DNA of 30,492 nucleotides from Veillonellaceae bacterium (GTDB lineage: Bacteria > Bacillota_C > Negativicutes > UBA1444). The DNA lies in NCBI GenBank assembly GCA_012798135.1, contig JAAZNU010000344.1, positions 1-30,492 of the forward strand. The letters are read 5' to 3'. Made by a program: the position numbers and the translations under genes. Of the stretch, positions 15,196-23,459 are shown piece by piece. The first letter of the stretch is position 1; the number at the start of each line of letters is the position of its first letter. The notes under the pieces were generated by a model. It ran no database searches and was not told the DNA's origin. It was given only the letters and a program-made list of their open reading frames with translations.

Positions 15196-16611
15196 CTACA
15201 GGGTCCCCAGGTTGACGCCCATCGCGGTCGTCAGTGCAGAGCCCAGCGCGTGCACGAAGTCGCCGCGCCAGACGCACACCAGGTCGCTGTTCTGCGAGGC
15301 AGCGAACCGCTGCACCTCCAGCGTCACGTTCATGCGGTCGCCGAGCAGCCACGCCGGGAGCCAGACCAGCATGATCCCGGTCTTCGTCACGGTCGTGCCG
15401 TCGTAGACGCCGCTCGCGTTGAGCGTCTCGCGCATAAACGGCGTGTACAGCACGGGCTTGCCGTACAGCTTCGCGATCTCGCCGCTCAGGATGGTCGCGC
15501 CCGGGCCATACTTGTCAACGGTCGTGACCAGCGCGTTGTCCTTCGCGTCACGCAGGTTGAGCAGGCTGTTGTAGCCGCTCGTGCCCACGACCCACGCGAG
15601 GTTCGCGTTGTCAATGCCGTACTCCCCCATGCCCGCGGCAATCGCGCAGAGCGCCTCGCCGGTCAGGGAGCTGATGTCCTCGTTAGCGCCGGCGTTGTCA
15701 ATGGCCTTGGCGCGCAGGCCCAGGAAGGCCTTGCGGCGGTCGGTGGAGGCGGTCACGTCGGCGTCCATGTGAGACCCGGCGGTGTCGCCGTTCACGATGG
15801 CGTCCTCAATACCGCGCGCCACGCCGGTGATGAGCTTGTTGCGGATGATCTGCAGAGCCAGCGGGTACGCATCATCCTCGTACTCGAAGCTCTCGATGGT
15901 CCGGATCGCCAGCTTCTTGGCGGTCAGGGTCACGTCGCCGGTGGTCGGCGAGCTCTCAGTGATCTCGGTCGCCCGGGTCACGTTCTCCGGGAAGTAGTAG
16001 GCCGTGGGGTAGTTGCCCTCTACGGGGAGCTTGAGGGTCTTGGTGCTCATCGGGACGCGGCGAAACGCGCCGGCCATCTTGAGCGCGGACTGCACGTCGC
16101 GCACGAACTCGCCCGAGAACCCCTCGGGCACGTAGTCGGCGCCGCTCCCGTCGGTGGCGGTGTCGAGGGCCTTCATCATGGCCGCGTTGCTGTGAATGCG
16201 GCTCTTCTTCGGGTTGTCGATGCCCTTGACGACCATGTCGATGTACAGGTAGTCAGAGGCCTTGGCAGCGGCACCCGTCAGGCGCAGGCCCTTGTCAGAC
16301 GGCTCGTAGAACTCGGCCTCCTTGACCTCGTCGGCGCCCCGGTCGCGCACGATGACAGCGCGGTTCTCGGCAATCGCGCGGTCCAGCTTGACCTGCCAGT
16401 CGGCGTTCGCCTTGGTGACGGCCTCGTCAATGGCCTTGGCAACGTCCTCGGGCGTGGCGCCCTGCACCGTCTCAGCCGGCTTCTCGGCATCTGCCGACTT
16501 GACGGCCTTGAGGGCCTCAGCGACGCCCTCCTTGACGCCCTCCGCCACAGCGGTCTTCAGGTCGTCAACGGTGGCGCGCTCGTCAGTCTTCACGTCGGTG
16601 TCAGCTCCCAT
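15196..16611 (-). CDS. Major capsid protein, HK97 fold (471 aa)
   Basis: The main shell protein. Residues 1-125 form an Ala/Lys/Glu-rich helical region with a coiled-coil look, as in the delta (scaffold) domain that the protease removes in HK97. The shell domain follows, with GADYVPEGFSGEFVRDVQSA (a typical E-loop/N-arm start), LKLPVEGNYPTAYYFPENV, DVTLTAKKLAIRTIESFEYE and a C-terminal RMNVTLEVQRFAASQNSDLV. An ATG at 16611 follows AGGAG. The prohead protease gene is immediately upstream (12 bases) and a terminator-like hairpin follows. Length is longer than HK97 gp5 (385) mostly because of the N-terminal extension. The fold call is by these patterns and order. Confidence 0.92.
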   Translation of the reverse strand: MGADTDVKTDERATVDDLKTAVAEGVKEGVAEALKAVKSADAEKPAETVQGATPEDVAKAIDEAVTKANADWQVKLDRAIAENRAVIVRDRGADEVKEAEFYEPSDKGLRLTGAAAKASDYLYIDMVVKGIDNPKKSRIHSNAAMMKALDTATDGSGADYVPEGFSGEFVRDVQSALKMAGAFRRVPMSTKTLKLPVEGNYPTAYYFPENVTRATEITESSPTTGDVTLTAKKLAIRTIESFEYEDDAYPLALQIIRNKLITGVARGIEDAIVNGDTAGSHMDADVTASTDRRKAFLGLRAKAIDNAGANEDISSLTGEALCAIAAGMGEYGIDNANLAWVVGTSGYNSLLNLRDAKDNALVTTVDKYGPGATILSGEIAKLYGKPVLYTPFMRETLNASGVYDGTTVTKTGIMLVWLPAWLLGDRMNVTLEVQRFAASQNSDLVCVWRGDFVHALGSALTTAMGVNLGTL

Positions 16612-16623
16612 GGTCGTTGCTCC

Positions 16624-17619
16624 TTAGTGTCGGGTGATGATCGGCAGCAGCTTCGCGCCGGCGGGTACGCCGGTCTTCTCACCGCAGGTGCAACGCACCA
16701 GCGGGAGCCGCTTGCCGTCGCCTGCGCCGTCCTCGGTGGAGGCGCGGCTTGCGTCGTCACGTGCGATGACCTCGTTGAGCGCGTCACGCGCGGCCTCAAC
16801 TGCGGTCCGGTTCGCGCCCGACAGCACCCGCCCGGCCTTCGCAAGCTCAGCCAACACGCTGATAGGGCTCAGCGCCTCTGTAAGGACCTCGGCGGATAGG
16901 GCTCCGCCGTCTGTCTTGGCCCAATGCCGGCTGATGTTACGAAGGCTCTCGGCGGCGCCCGTCAGGCGCTTCAGGTCAGCGCGGACGCGAGCTTCCTCGG
17001 CGTCCTCGCCGTCGAACTCGTCAAGGGAGCGCAGGGACAGGTGCAGGCTCTTTGCCGCGTCTATGATCGCGCCCGGGTTGCAGGGCATATCTACCAGCGA
17101 CACCTCCATGAGTTGCCCGTTACGCACCCAGTGCCACACGTCGCCCTCGCGATAGCCGCACTCCATGCGCGGCGCCGCGATGTTGAAGCCGACGCTCATG
17201 GCCCGAACCATGCCCTCCTCCACCTGCGCCATCGCGTAGGGGCTCAGCCCGTCGCCTGCGTCAGACAGGTCAATTATGCGCCCGCTCACGCGGAGCCCGC
17301 GCACGCCGCCCTCCTGCGCCACCTCCACCTGATCCCACACGCCGATGTTCACCTGGTGCTGCCAGAACATCCGCGGGTTCGCGCGGAACTGGTCGAGGCT
17401 CTCAGCGAAGAACGTGCTGTGAATCACCTCGTTGGTGCGGTCAACGTCCTCGGTCGAGGCCCACCCGGCCACGTTGAGCGTTGGCCGCCCGTTGGCCGTG
17501 GGCTCGCCCCTGGTCGCCTTGATGCTCGCCACATGCTGGAGTTTGACGAAGCTGTACGGCACCTGCCGGGTCTCCGTCGGTGCGGCCAAGGTCGGTGCGA
17601 GTGCGGTAGCGGTCGGCAT
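16624..17619 (-). CDS. Prohead protease, HK97 family S78 (331 aa)
   Basis: The protease that trims the capsid protein delta domain during maturation. The herpes-assemblin-like core has the strand GWASTEDVDRTNEVI (about 52-66), the catalytic His in FWQHQV (H88), the catalytic Ser in MSVGFN (S142) and EVSLVDMPCNPGA (E172 onward). Typical HK97-type proteases are about 200 residues; the extra 150 residues at the C-terminus contain a long helical stretch (LKRLTGAAESLRNISRHW) and a short LVRCTCGEKTG knuckle. That extension could act as a scaffold. The ATG at 17619 lies just after a stem-loop and a GAGAG site. The gene order portal, protease, capsid is standard. Confidence 0.92.
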   Translation of the reverse strand: MPTATALAPTLAAPTETRQVPYSFVKLQHVASIKATRGEPTANGRPTLNVAGWASTEDVDRTNEVIHSTFFAESLDQFRANPRMFWQHQVNIGVWDQVEVAQEGGVRGLRVSGRIIDLSDAGDGLSPYAMAQVEEGMVRAMSVGFNIAAPRMECGYREGDVWHWVRNGQLMEVSLVDMPCNPGAIIDAAKSLHLSLRSLDEFDGEDAEEARVRADLKRLTGAAESLRNISRHWAKTDGGALSAEVLTEALSPISVLAELAKAGRVLSGANRTAVEAARDALNEVIARDDASRASTEDGAGDGKRLPLVRCTCGEKTGVPAGAKLLPIITRH

Positions 17620-17636
17620 GATTGCTCACTCTCCCC

Positions 17637-17669
17637 AAAGCAGAAGAGCCGCCCCCTGGTGGGAGCGGC
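17637..17669 (-). terminator. Stem-loop before prohead protease gene
   Basis: GCCGCTCCC (17669-17661) pairs with GGGGGCGGC (17656-17648) across a four-base loop, nine pairs, followed by TCTTCTGCTTTGGGG. One pair is a U-G wobble that only forms in minus-strand RNA. It fills the gap between the small cysteine-rich gene and the protease gene, ahead of the protease ribosome-binding site. Confidence 0.55.
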
Positions 17670-17703
17670 CCCTGCGGTCTGTGCGATGCGGTGCGGCGCG
17701 GCG

Positions 17704-17982
17704 TCACTTGCGATGCTTCGCGAACGGCCTCCAACCGGCGGGCTCTTCCTGCCTCAGCTGATCGCCGTCCAGCACGTTGACCTCATGCGCCGGCGGCGGC
17801 GGCTTCGGCTGCTCCCGCTGTGCGAAGTGCGGGCAGTCGAAGCCCGCGTTCGCATAGCACGTCGTGCGGATGACATTCCCCCACACGTGGTCGATGCGTG
17901 CACCGGCCTCCAGGCACGTGCACCCGGCACCGTATCCCTTTGAGGGCCTCATGAACCACTTGCAGTCTTTGCACAGCGCCAT
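17704..17982 (-). CDS. Small cysteine-rich protein, probable zinc knuckle (92 aa)
   Basis: A 92-residue protein from ATG 17982-17980, two bases after the portal gene stop. The longer open frame upstream belongs to the portal shadow. It carries CKDC at residues 4-7, CTC near 21-23, and CYANAGFDCPHF near 42-53, so six cysteines with a His in spacing typical of a small zinc-binding fold. The remainder is polar and proline-rich (EQPKPPPPAHEV). I do not recognise the family. Its place between portal and protease genes suggests a head-assembly accessory, and zinc binding is inferred from the cysteine pattern. Confidence 0.65.
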   Translation of the reverse strand: MALCKDCKWFMRPSKGYGAGCTCLEAGARIDHVWGNVIRTTCYANAGFDCPHFAQREQPKPPPPAHEVNVLDGDQLRQEEPAGWRPFAKHRK

Positions 17983-17984
17983 GC

Positions 17985-20192
17985 TCAGTCGCTCTCGCTG
18001 TCGCCTTCGTTGTCGCCGAACGCAGGTGCCAGGGCACAGCGGCACTGGCACACGTCCTCGGCGTCCATCTCCGGGTCACCAGGGCCGTTGAAGCTGCCGG
18101 TCTCAAGCTCGAAGTCCTCGTCAATCGGCACCACTACGCCGTCCATGGCGGTGTGCCAATCACGCGCCGGTGGAGACGGCCCGCCACCAGCGAGCCACTC
18201 CTTGTGGGTCGCCCCGCCCTGCGCGTAGCCGTCCAGCGACGCCTGATTGAAGCTGATCCCCGTCTCGGTGCGCGCGACGTTCTCGGCGTAGCCCTCGCGC
18301 CCCGTCTCTGCCCACTGCAGCACACGAGCGGTCAGGTCCTCGATGGTCTCGCCCTCGGCAAGCCCCTGCTCGATTGACTGCCGCGCCCTGGTCTGCGCGT
18401 TGGCAGTTACTGTCTTCATCTCGCGCTTGCGGCTCAGCAGGTACGCCCGCGCCTTCGGGTTGTCCATGTCGAAGTTGAGCCCGGCGTCAATGACCGCGAT
18501 TGCGGCCTGCCCGGCGTGCTTGTACGTCTCATTCAGGATCGGCATGAGCGTCTCGCGCAGGTCCTCAGCCGCCGGCTCCAGATCGAACGCGAACTGCATC
18601 GCCGATGGGCGCTTGATGCGACCAGGGCGGAACAGCCCCTTGTCTGCATTCTCCTTGAGCTTCGCCACCATCTCGTCTGCGAGCTTGTCATACCAGGGCG
18701 CTTGTGCCTGCTTGATCTCCCGCTCGAAGCGCCTGCGGCCCCGGTCAACAGCCTTCAACAGGGATGCCCGCTGCGACGCGCTCAAACGCCGCACAGCGCC
18801 TTTCATGCGCTTGCCGGCGCTACCGTCGGGAACGGACCCCTCGTCGCCCTGAGCGGCTTCTGGTGCGCCAGACGCAGGCTCCTCTGCGGGAGTGCCCTGG
18901 TCGCCCTCAGCTGGTGCGCTTGCGACAGGCTCCACGGGAGCCGGCGCGGAATACGCGTCAGCCGCCTTGCCGTTCTCGTCGGCGATGATCCCGGTCGTGA
19001 AGCTGCCCCACCGCGCACGGCCCCAGTCTCCGCCGATTGGCCCAAGGCCGAAGAGGTGCTCGCGTACCTCGTCGATGCGCATAACGCCGGACATCGTCAG
19101 TGCCACAGCGGCCTGTGCCAGCTCCACGAAGTCCGGCTGCATCGCTGCGATATGCGTCGTGTTGAAACGCACCCGGATGCCGTCGCCGAACAGCGGTGCC
19201 AGCTGCTCGTTCAGCGCGCTCTCCAGCAGCCGCCACGTCTGCTTGACGGTGCCCGAGTAGAAGTCGCGCTTCTGCTCCTTGGCGTTGGCGTAGTGCGCCT
19301 GATCCCAAATGCCGGCGACGCTCGGCGGCACGCCGAACGCGGCAGCGATGGTCTCTCGCATGTAGCGTGGCAGCGTCTCAACGAGAGCCTGGTCGATGCT
19401 CTGCCCGGTGATGATCGCCTCAAGGTCGCCCGTCAGGAACAGCGGCTTGCGACCGCGACCCCTGGTGGCGTGCCACTCGTCGAAGCGGTCGCGCAGGCGC
19501 TTGAGCTGGTCGTCAGTCATCTCGAACGCGGACTTGATGATGAGCGCCGGGATCCCGCCGCCCTTCAGGAAGTCGCGGTTGAAGGCCGTGCCCGCCATGT
19601 ACGTGTTGATCTCGCCCTCAATCGGCTTGAGCGGCGACTGCCCGTACAGCTGGTCTGTGCCTCCGAACAGCTTGAAGTGCACCACCTCTTCGTCGCTGTA
19701 CGTCTGCTTCTTGCCCTGTTCGTCGGTGACCGTGTAGCCCGCCACGCGGCCCGAGCGCTTGCCCCGGCCTGCAACGACCTTCACACGATCAGCCGGTAGC
19801 ACCTGCAGCGCCGCCGGCTGCGTGCCGGTGCCCTTCAGCAGGAGCCAGTACGCGTTCCCTGCCAATTTGAGCCACGAGACGGTCTCGACCAGCAGAAGGT
19901 ACTGGTCGTCGTCGCTGTTCACGTAGTCCAGCAGCAGCTCCAGCGGGTGCCCGGGCTGCTCTACCCACTCCGTGCCCTGCCGCTTCTCGACGACCACGGC
20001 GCCCTCGGCTACGGCGTGGGCGATGCGCGAGACGCACACGTAGACCCAGGCGCACAGCGCATAGCCCTTCGGGTGCGTGCCGTCCGTCAACTGCGGAGCG
20101 CGCTCACCCTCAAGCCCGAGGTTCACCAGTTGGGAGGCACGCCCGTGCGCCGCGGCGCGCAGGTTGCCAATGAGTTTGCTCAGGATGCTCAT
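17985..20192 (-). CDS. Portal protein fused to Mu gpF-like head protein (735 aa)
   Basis: N-terminal half (about 1-400) is an HK97-type portal: YALCAWVYVCVSRIAHAVAE, LKLAGNAYWLLLKG, LPADRVKVVAGRG, EEVVHFKLFGG, YGQSPLKPIEGEINTY and FGVPPSVAGIWDQAHYANAK. The portal is the dodecameric ring through which DNA enters and leaves. After a Pro/Ala/Glu-rich linker (about 410-465), the C-terminal 250 residues match the Mu gpF/SPP1 gp7 family of minor head proteins: ARTETGISFNQASLDGYAQG, RDWHTAMDGVVVP and a Cys-rich end, DVCQCRCALAP. Start chosen at ATG 20192-20190 with AGGGAG, because the TTG-like extension upstream lies over the terminase stop. Usually these are two genes; here they are one. Confidence 0.9.
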   Translation of the reverse strand: MSILSKLIGNLRAAAHGRASQLVNLGLEGERAPQLTDGTHPKGYALCAWVYVCVSRIAHAVAEGAVVVEKRQGTEWVEQPGHPLELLLDYVNSDDDQYLLLVETVSWLKLAGNAYWLLLKGTGTQPAALQVLPADRVKVVAGRGKRSGRVAGYTVTDEQGKKQTYSDEEVVHFKLFGGTDQLYGQSPLKPIEGEINTYMAGTAFNRDFLKGGGIPALIIKSAFEMTDDQLKRLRDRFDEWHATRGRGRKPLFLTGDLEAIITGQSIDQALVETLPRYMRETIAAAFGVPPSVAGIWDQAHYANAKEQKRDFYSGTVKQTWRLLESALNEQLAPLFGDGIRVRFNTTHIAAMQPDFVELAQAAVALTMSGVMRIDEVREHLFGLGPIGGDWGRARWGSFTTGIIADENGKAADAYSAPAPVEPVASAPAEGDQGTPAEEPASGAPEAAQGDEGSVPDGSAGKRMKGAVRRLSASQRASLLKAVDRGRRRFEREIKQAQAPWYDKLADEMVAKLKENADKGLFRPGRIKRPSAMQFAFDLEPAAEDLRETLMPILNETYKHAGQAAIAVIDAGLNFDMDNPKARAYLLSRKREMKTVTANAQTRARQSIEQGLAEGETIEDLTARVLQWAETGREGYAENVARTETGISFNQASLDGYAQGGATHKEWLAGGGPSPPARDWHTAMDGVVVPIDEDFELETGSFNGPGDPEMDAEDVCQCRCALAPAFGDNEGDSESD

Positions 20193-20202
20193 GCGTGTCT
20201 CC

Positions 20203-21492
20203 CTACAGCACGTAAGCTTCAACCTGCTTGGTCTCGCGCAGCTCAGTCAGCCCCCACACCAGCGCGTCCATGCGGTCAGGGGAGGTCTCGCCCGGCTCCC
20301 CCGTGTAGCTGCAGAGCTGGTCTTCGAGTTCGGGGAACGTGCCCACGTGAGACACCCGCCCCTGCTCATACAGCGCCGCAATGGGCTCCGCCCGGACGAC
20401 CTTGCCCCTCGAAGCATGGACGGCGGTGACTGGCACCGAGGGCAGGATGGTGCGCAGGACGTGCTGCACCATCTCGCCGCCGTTGTTGACCTCCGCCACG
20501 ATCCTGTCGGCGCGGAACTCTTCGAAGGCGCTGATGGCGCGGCGCCCCCATCCATCCGGGCTCATGCGGCAGGTGCGGTCTGCCAGGACGTACCAGCGGG
20601 CGTCTACCCCGAGGGCGCAGACCACGATGCCCGTCTCGTCGGACTCGTCGCTGGAGGTCGCCGCCGGGTCAACGGCTACGACTACGCGCTGCAGGTCAGG
20701 CACCGTTGCGACGCGTGCTGCGTCAATCCATTGCCGCTGCCACAGTGCACCCTCGACGTCCTCCAGGTACTCGCCGGACAGTTCCTGCCTGCCGAGCCGC
20801 GTGCCCTTGTAGCGGGCGATCACCGTCTGCGCGAATGACTCTGCCAGGTTGTCCAGGTTGTCGTAAGTGGAACCGCGTGTGAGATGCGTATGCGGATCGC
20901 TGGCGATGCGTTTGATAAGGGCGCGCGGCTTGGGCGTCGTGGTGACGATCACCCGCGGCTTCGTGCCCAGGCGCAGGCCCATCATGAGCATGTCCCAGGT
21001 CTCGTCCATGCGGCGCCACGCGGCGAGTTCATCGCACCACGCGGCTTCGCACTGAGGGCCTCGGAGGCGGTCGGGCTCCTCTGCGCTGAACAGGAGGGCA
21101 GTCGCCCCGTTGGGCCACGTCAACTTGCGCTTGCTGCTTTCGTAGGTGGGGCGCTCCGCGTCGGTGCTGATGCTGAGGATGCCCGCAGGGCCTTCAATCA
21201 TGGTGTCGCGCACGTCCGCCGCAGTGGCGCCGACGAAGTGCAGGTTCCCGTATCGCCCTTCGCGGACCCACTTGCGGACGGTCTCGGCAGCGGTGCGGGT
21301 CTTGCCCCAGCCGCGGCCCGTCTGGATGAGCCAGATGGTCCAGTCCCCTGGCGGTTCTTGCTGCTCCGGGCGCGCCCAGAAGCGCCACTCAGTCTGAAGC
21401 GCCTTCGCCTGTGCCGGCGTCAGACTGCGAATTGCCGCGTTCCTGTTGGCTTCGGGCAGCGATGCTAGCAATTGCGCGAGTGAGAGACTCAA
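20203..21492 (-). CDS. terL: Terminase large subunit (429 aa)
   Basis: The packaging motor ATPase and nuclease. The ATPase domain has Walker A TGRGWGKT (58-65), Walker B with WCDELAAW (acidic pair D154, E155) and a coupling-like VIVTTTPKP. The nuclease domain has an aspartate in VVVAVDPAATSSD (D275) and DRMDALVWGLTEL near the C-terminus. The layout is of the Gp17-like DNA packaging family often grouped as COG5323. The best start is a TTG at 21492-21490 (GGGAG eight bases upstream), giving a 104-base overlap with the small subunit; the conserved TEWRFWARPEQ stretch starts only 33 codons in, so little of this overlap could be trimmed. The length is normal for this family. Confidence 0.93.
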   Translation of the reverse strand: MSLSLAQLLASLPEANRNAAIRSLTPAQAKALQTEWRFWARPEQQEPPGDWTIWLIQTGRGWGKTRTAAETVRKWVREGRYGNLHFVGATAADVRDTMIEGPAGILSISTDAERPTYESSKRKLTWPNGATALLFSAEEPDRLRGPQCEAAWCDELAAWRRMDETWDMLMMGLRLGTKPRVIVTTTPKPRALIKRIASDPHTHLTRGSTYDNLDNLAESFAQTVIARYKGTRLGRQELSGEYLEDVEGALWQRQWIDAARVATVPDLQRVVVAVDPAATSSDESDETGIVVCALGVDARWYVLADRTCRMSPDGWGRRAISAFEEFRADRIVAEVNNGGEMVQHVLRTILPSVPVTAVHASRGKVVRAEPIAALYEQGRVSHVGTFPELEDQLCSYTGEPGETSPDRMDALVWGLTELRETKQVEAYVL

Positions 21493-21985
21493 TGGCCTCG
21501 CTCCCGTGGTCTACCTGTACCGGCCCCCCGTCCTTGCCCGTGACCTCGTGGGCGGCCCGCTGGGTCACGACGCCCTGACAGGCCGCCAGCTTCTCGGAAA
21601 CGTCGGCGATGGACTTGAGCAGCTGCGCACGGGTTGCCTGATTGTCCGCCCGCGTGTAGTCCTGCCAGAGGCACTTGAGGACCTCGCGGAGGCGCGCCTC
21701 ATGCTTGGCGCGGGCGTCCACGGTGTCGGAGTTCTCAGCGGCGCAGACCGCGAGGTGGACCTTCTCGATGTTGCGCTTGACCGTGCTCCAGTCCAGGCCG
21801 AACTCGCGGGCGAGGGCATTGATGGGCTGACCGCGCCCGACGTGTGCGGTGTATGCCTGCATGGCCCACTCGGGGAGGGGGTTGCTTCTTGCACTCGTTG
21901 CGGGACCTTCTGGCGCGCTCGCAGGCACCTTGGCGGCCTTGCCCTTCGCGGGTTCCGGCGGCTTCGGCGGCTTAGCGCGGGGCAT
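21389..21985 (-). CDS. terS: Terminase small subunit (198 aa)
   Basis: The DNA-recognition subunit of the packaging complex. The N-terminal 35 residues are Pro/Lys-rich and flexible (PPKPPEPAKGKAAKVP). A helix-turn-helix follows (PINALAREFGLDWSTVKRNI), and a helical oligomerisation region runs through EARLREVLKCLWQDYTRADN to about residue 130. The C-terminus is polar and overlaps the terL start by 104 bases. The ATG at 21985 lies 14 bases inside the radical SAM gene. Its first 62 bases are duplicated exactly at 25989-26050. Assignment is from the HTH, size and the adjacent terL. Confidence 0.85.
   Translation of the reverse strand: MPRAKPPKPPEPAKGKAAKVPASAPEGPATSARSNPLPEWAMQAYTAHVGRGQPINALAREFGLDWSTVKRNIEKVHLAVCAAENSDTVDARAKHEARLREVLKCLWQDYTRADNQATRAQLLKSIADVSEKLAACQGVVTQRAAHEVTGKDGGPVQVDHGSEAIESLTRAIASIAARSQQERGNSQSDAGTGEGASD
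21924..21985 (-). repeat. 62-bp direct repeat, copy A (intact terS start)
   Basis: Perfectly identical over 62 bases to 25989-26050, in the same orientation, 4065 bases apart. This copy is the functional 5' end of the terminase small subunit gene (first 20 codons). Identity stops sharply at both ends: the base before and the base after differ between the copies. Confidence 0.95.
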
Positions 21986-23459
21986 GAGTGGCTTCCTCTG
22001 CGGTCATGTAACCGCCCGTTATCTCTTCGCCCGTCGCCCGCTGCACGGCTTCGCGCAGGTTCTCGGGTAACACAAAGCGATACACGGCATCCCCGTTTTC
22101 GTCCCTGTGCGTGGCAATCAGGTTCGGCACAATCGCCTGCGGTCCGCGCCCGCTCCGCGTCTGGTTCCAGACGTAGCGATACCACGCCGCGAGGGTCTGT
22201 TTGCCGGTGCCGTAGTGCTCAGAGCGGATGCGCGCCTTGACACCATTGGCGGTGTTCACCTGAACACCGCCAGGATTGGTCTCCATGATTTCGGCAACGT
22301 TCCCATACGCCGCCGCGACGCGGCGGCGTGTTACCCCATTGCCGCCATTTGCGCGGTCGGCCAAGTCGCTGTGCTGCATGGCCTCACCATACACTTCGGC
22401 CCATCGCCTACTATCGGCTCCATTCCCAAGGTTCACGCTGTGCAGCGCGGAACCCCCTTCGGCTGTCTGCATCATGGGGTGCAGCACCCACTCGAACCGT
22501 ACTTCCCCGGCCCGCATGGCCTCTTCCGTCACGTGCCCCCAGTTGGCCCGCCACGTTCCTACTTCGCCCGCCATGAGGTCAGTCGCGCAACAGTTGGCAC
22601 TGTCCCCCAGCCACCGGAGGGCATTGTCAGCGGCGTAGTGCCCCAGTCCATGAGCCTTCGCTGTCTTCCGGGCGAGGAGTTGGTATGCGAACTTCTCCGC
22701 CCAAGGATAGTCACGGTCGGCGCCGGACTTGGCGGCAGGCGTCTGGTAGGCTTGCCCGAAGGCACCACGCAAAGTGCCATCCATCTTCGCCCATGCGCGA
22801 GAGGGCAGCTTCAGCCCCTCCACGATGATGGCCCGTGCCCCGGCTTCGGCGGCCTGCTCGCAAAGCACATTCAGCGTGCGCTCAGAGACGCCCCGGATGT
22901 ACGGCTGGACGCGTATGACCGTCGGCGTAGTGCCCGCCATATCCCGGACGAAGGCCAGCCGCTCCTGCCAAGTCGCCGCCCCCGGTTCCGCCTTGAGCAG
23001 CGCATCGTCTGCGGCGATCAGGGAGACCTGCAGCAGCCTCTGCGGAATGGCTTCCCATGCAGTGCGCCACGGTTCCTGCCCCAGCAGTGTGAACTTCGTC
23101 GAGACGACCAGCGGCGCTTGCGCTTCGGAAACTTCCCGGAGGAACCCCAACGTTACGCGCCGGTCGGCTTCGCAAGGCTGGAGCGGATCGGCCATCCCGC
23201 CAAGGTGCACCGGTATGCCCAGCCGTCGCATGGCGGCTTCGGATGACTTGCCGATGCCTGCCAAGCGCGGCCCGATACGCGGCGAACGATTCTCGACTTG
23301 GCCGAAGGTATCCGTCTTCCCGCCCTTGCCGACACTACTCAACGCCGCAATCCGGGCGAAGCAGTAGACGCACCCCGCCGTGCAGCCGTCATAGGCATCT
23401 AGCCGCAGGGGCGTCGGGCAGACCGTCAGGTTGCCGCTTACTTGCAGGGCTGCCTTCAT
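21972..23459 (-). CDS. Radical SAM enzyme, SplB-like (495 aa)
   Basis: A radical S-adenosylmethionine enzyme. The cluster-binding motif CX3CX2C is at C26, C30 and C33 (DGCTAGCVYCFAR), as in the radical SAM group related to spore photoproduct lyase (COG1533-like). The N-terminus begins VSGNLTVCPTPLRLDAYDGC. The following segments GMADPLQPCEADRRVTLGFL and PLVVSTKFTLLG resemble the barrel strands of that group. The C-terminal 200 residues (from about 285) carry no familiar domain and may hold substrate specificity. The ATG overlaps the ParB3 stop as ATGA. Given the DNA-modification neighbours, a DNA base or nucleotide substrate is suggested, but the reaction is unknown. Confidence 0.88.
   Translation of the reverse strand: MKAALQVSGNLTVCPTPLRLDAYDGCTAGCVYCFARIAALSSVGKGGKTDTFGQVENRSPRIGPRLAGIGKSSEAAMRRLGIPVHLGGMADPLQPCEADRRVTLGFLREVSEAQAPLVVSTKFTLLGQEPWRTAWEAIPQRLLQVSLIAADDALLKAEPGAATWQERLAFVRDMAGTTPTVIRVQPYIRGVSERTLNVLCEQAAEAGARAIIVEGLKLPSRAWAKMDGTLRGAFGQAYQTPAAKSGADRDYPWAEKFAYQLLARKTAKAHGLGHYAADNALRWLGDSANCCATDLMAGEVGTWRANWGHVTEEAMRAGEVRFEWVLHPMMQTAEGGSALHSVNLGNGADSRRWAEVYGEAMQHSDLADRANGGNGVTRRRVAAAYGNVAEIMETNPGGVQVNTANGVKARIRSEHYGTGKQTLAAWYRYVWNQTRSGRGPQAIVPNLIATHRDENGDAVYRFVLPENLREAVQRATGEEITGGYMTAEEATHAPR

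Noticed and set aside
15250..16899. 549-codon open frame on the plus strand, antisense to the capsid and protease genes
   Set aside because: Long antisense frames are common in GC-rich DNA. The translation is His/Arg/Val-rich with no recognisable motif, and the minus strand holds clear capsid and protease genes.
18516..19799. 427-codon plus-strand open frame opposite the portal gene
   Set aside because: Shadow frame; the portal motifs on the minus strand are unambiguous.
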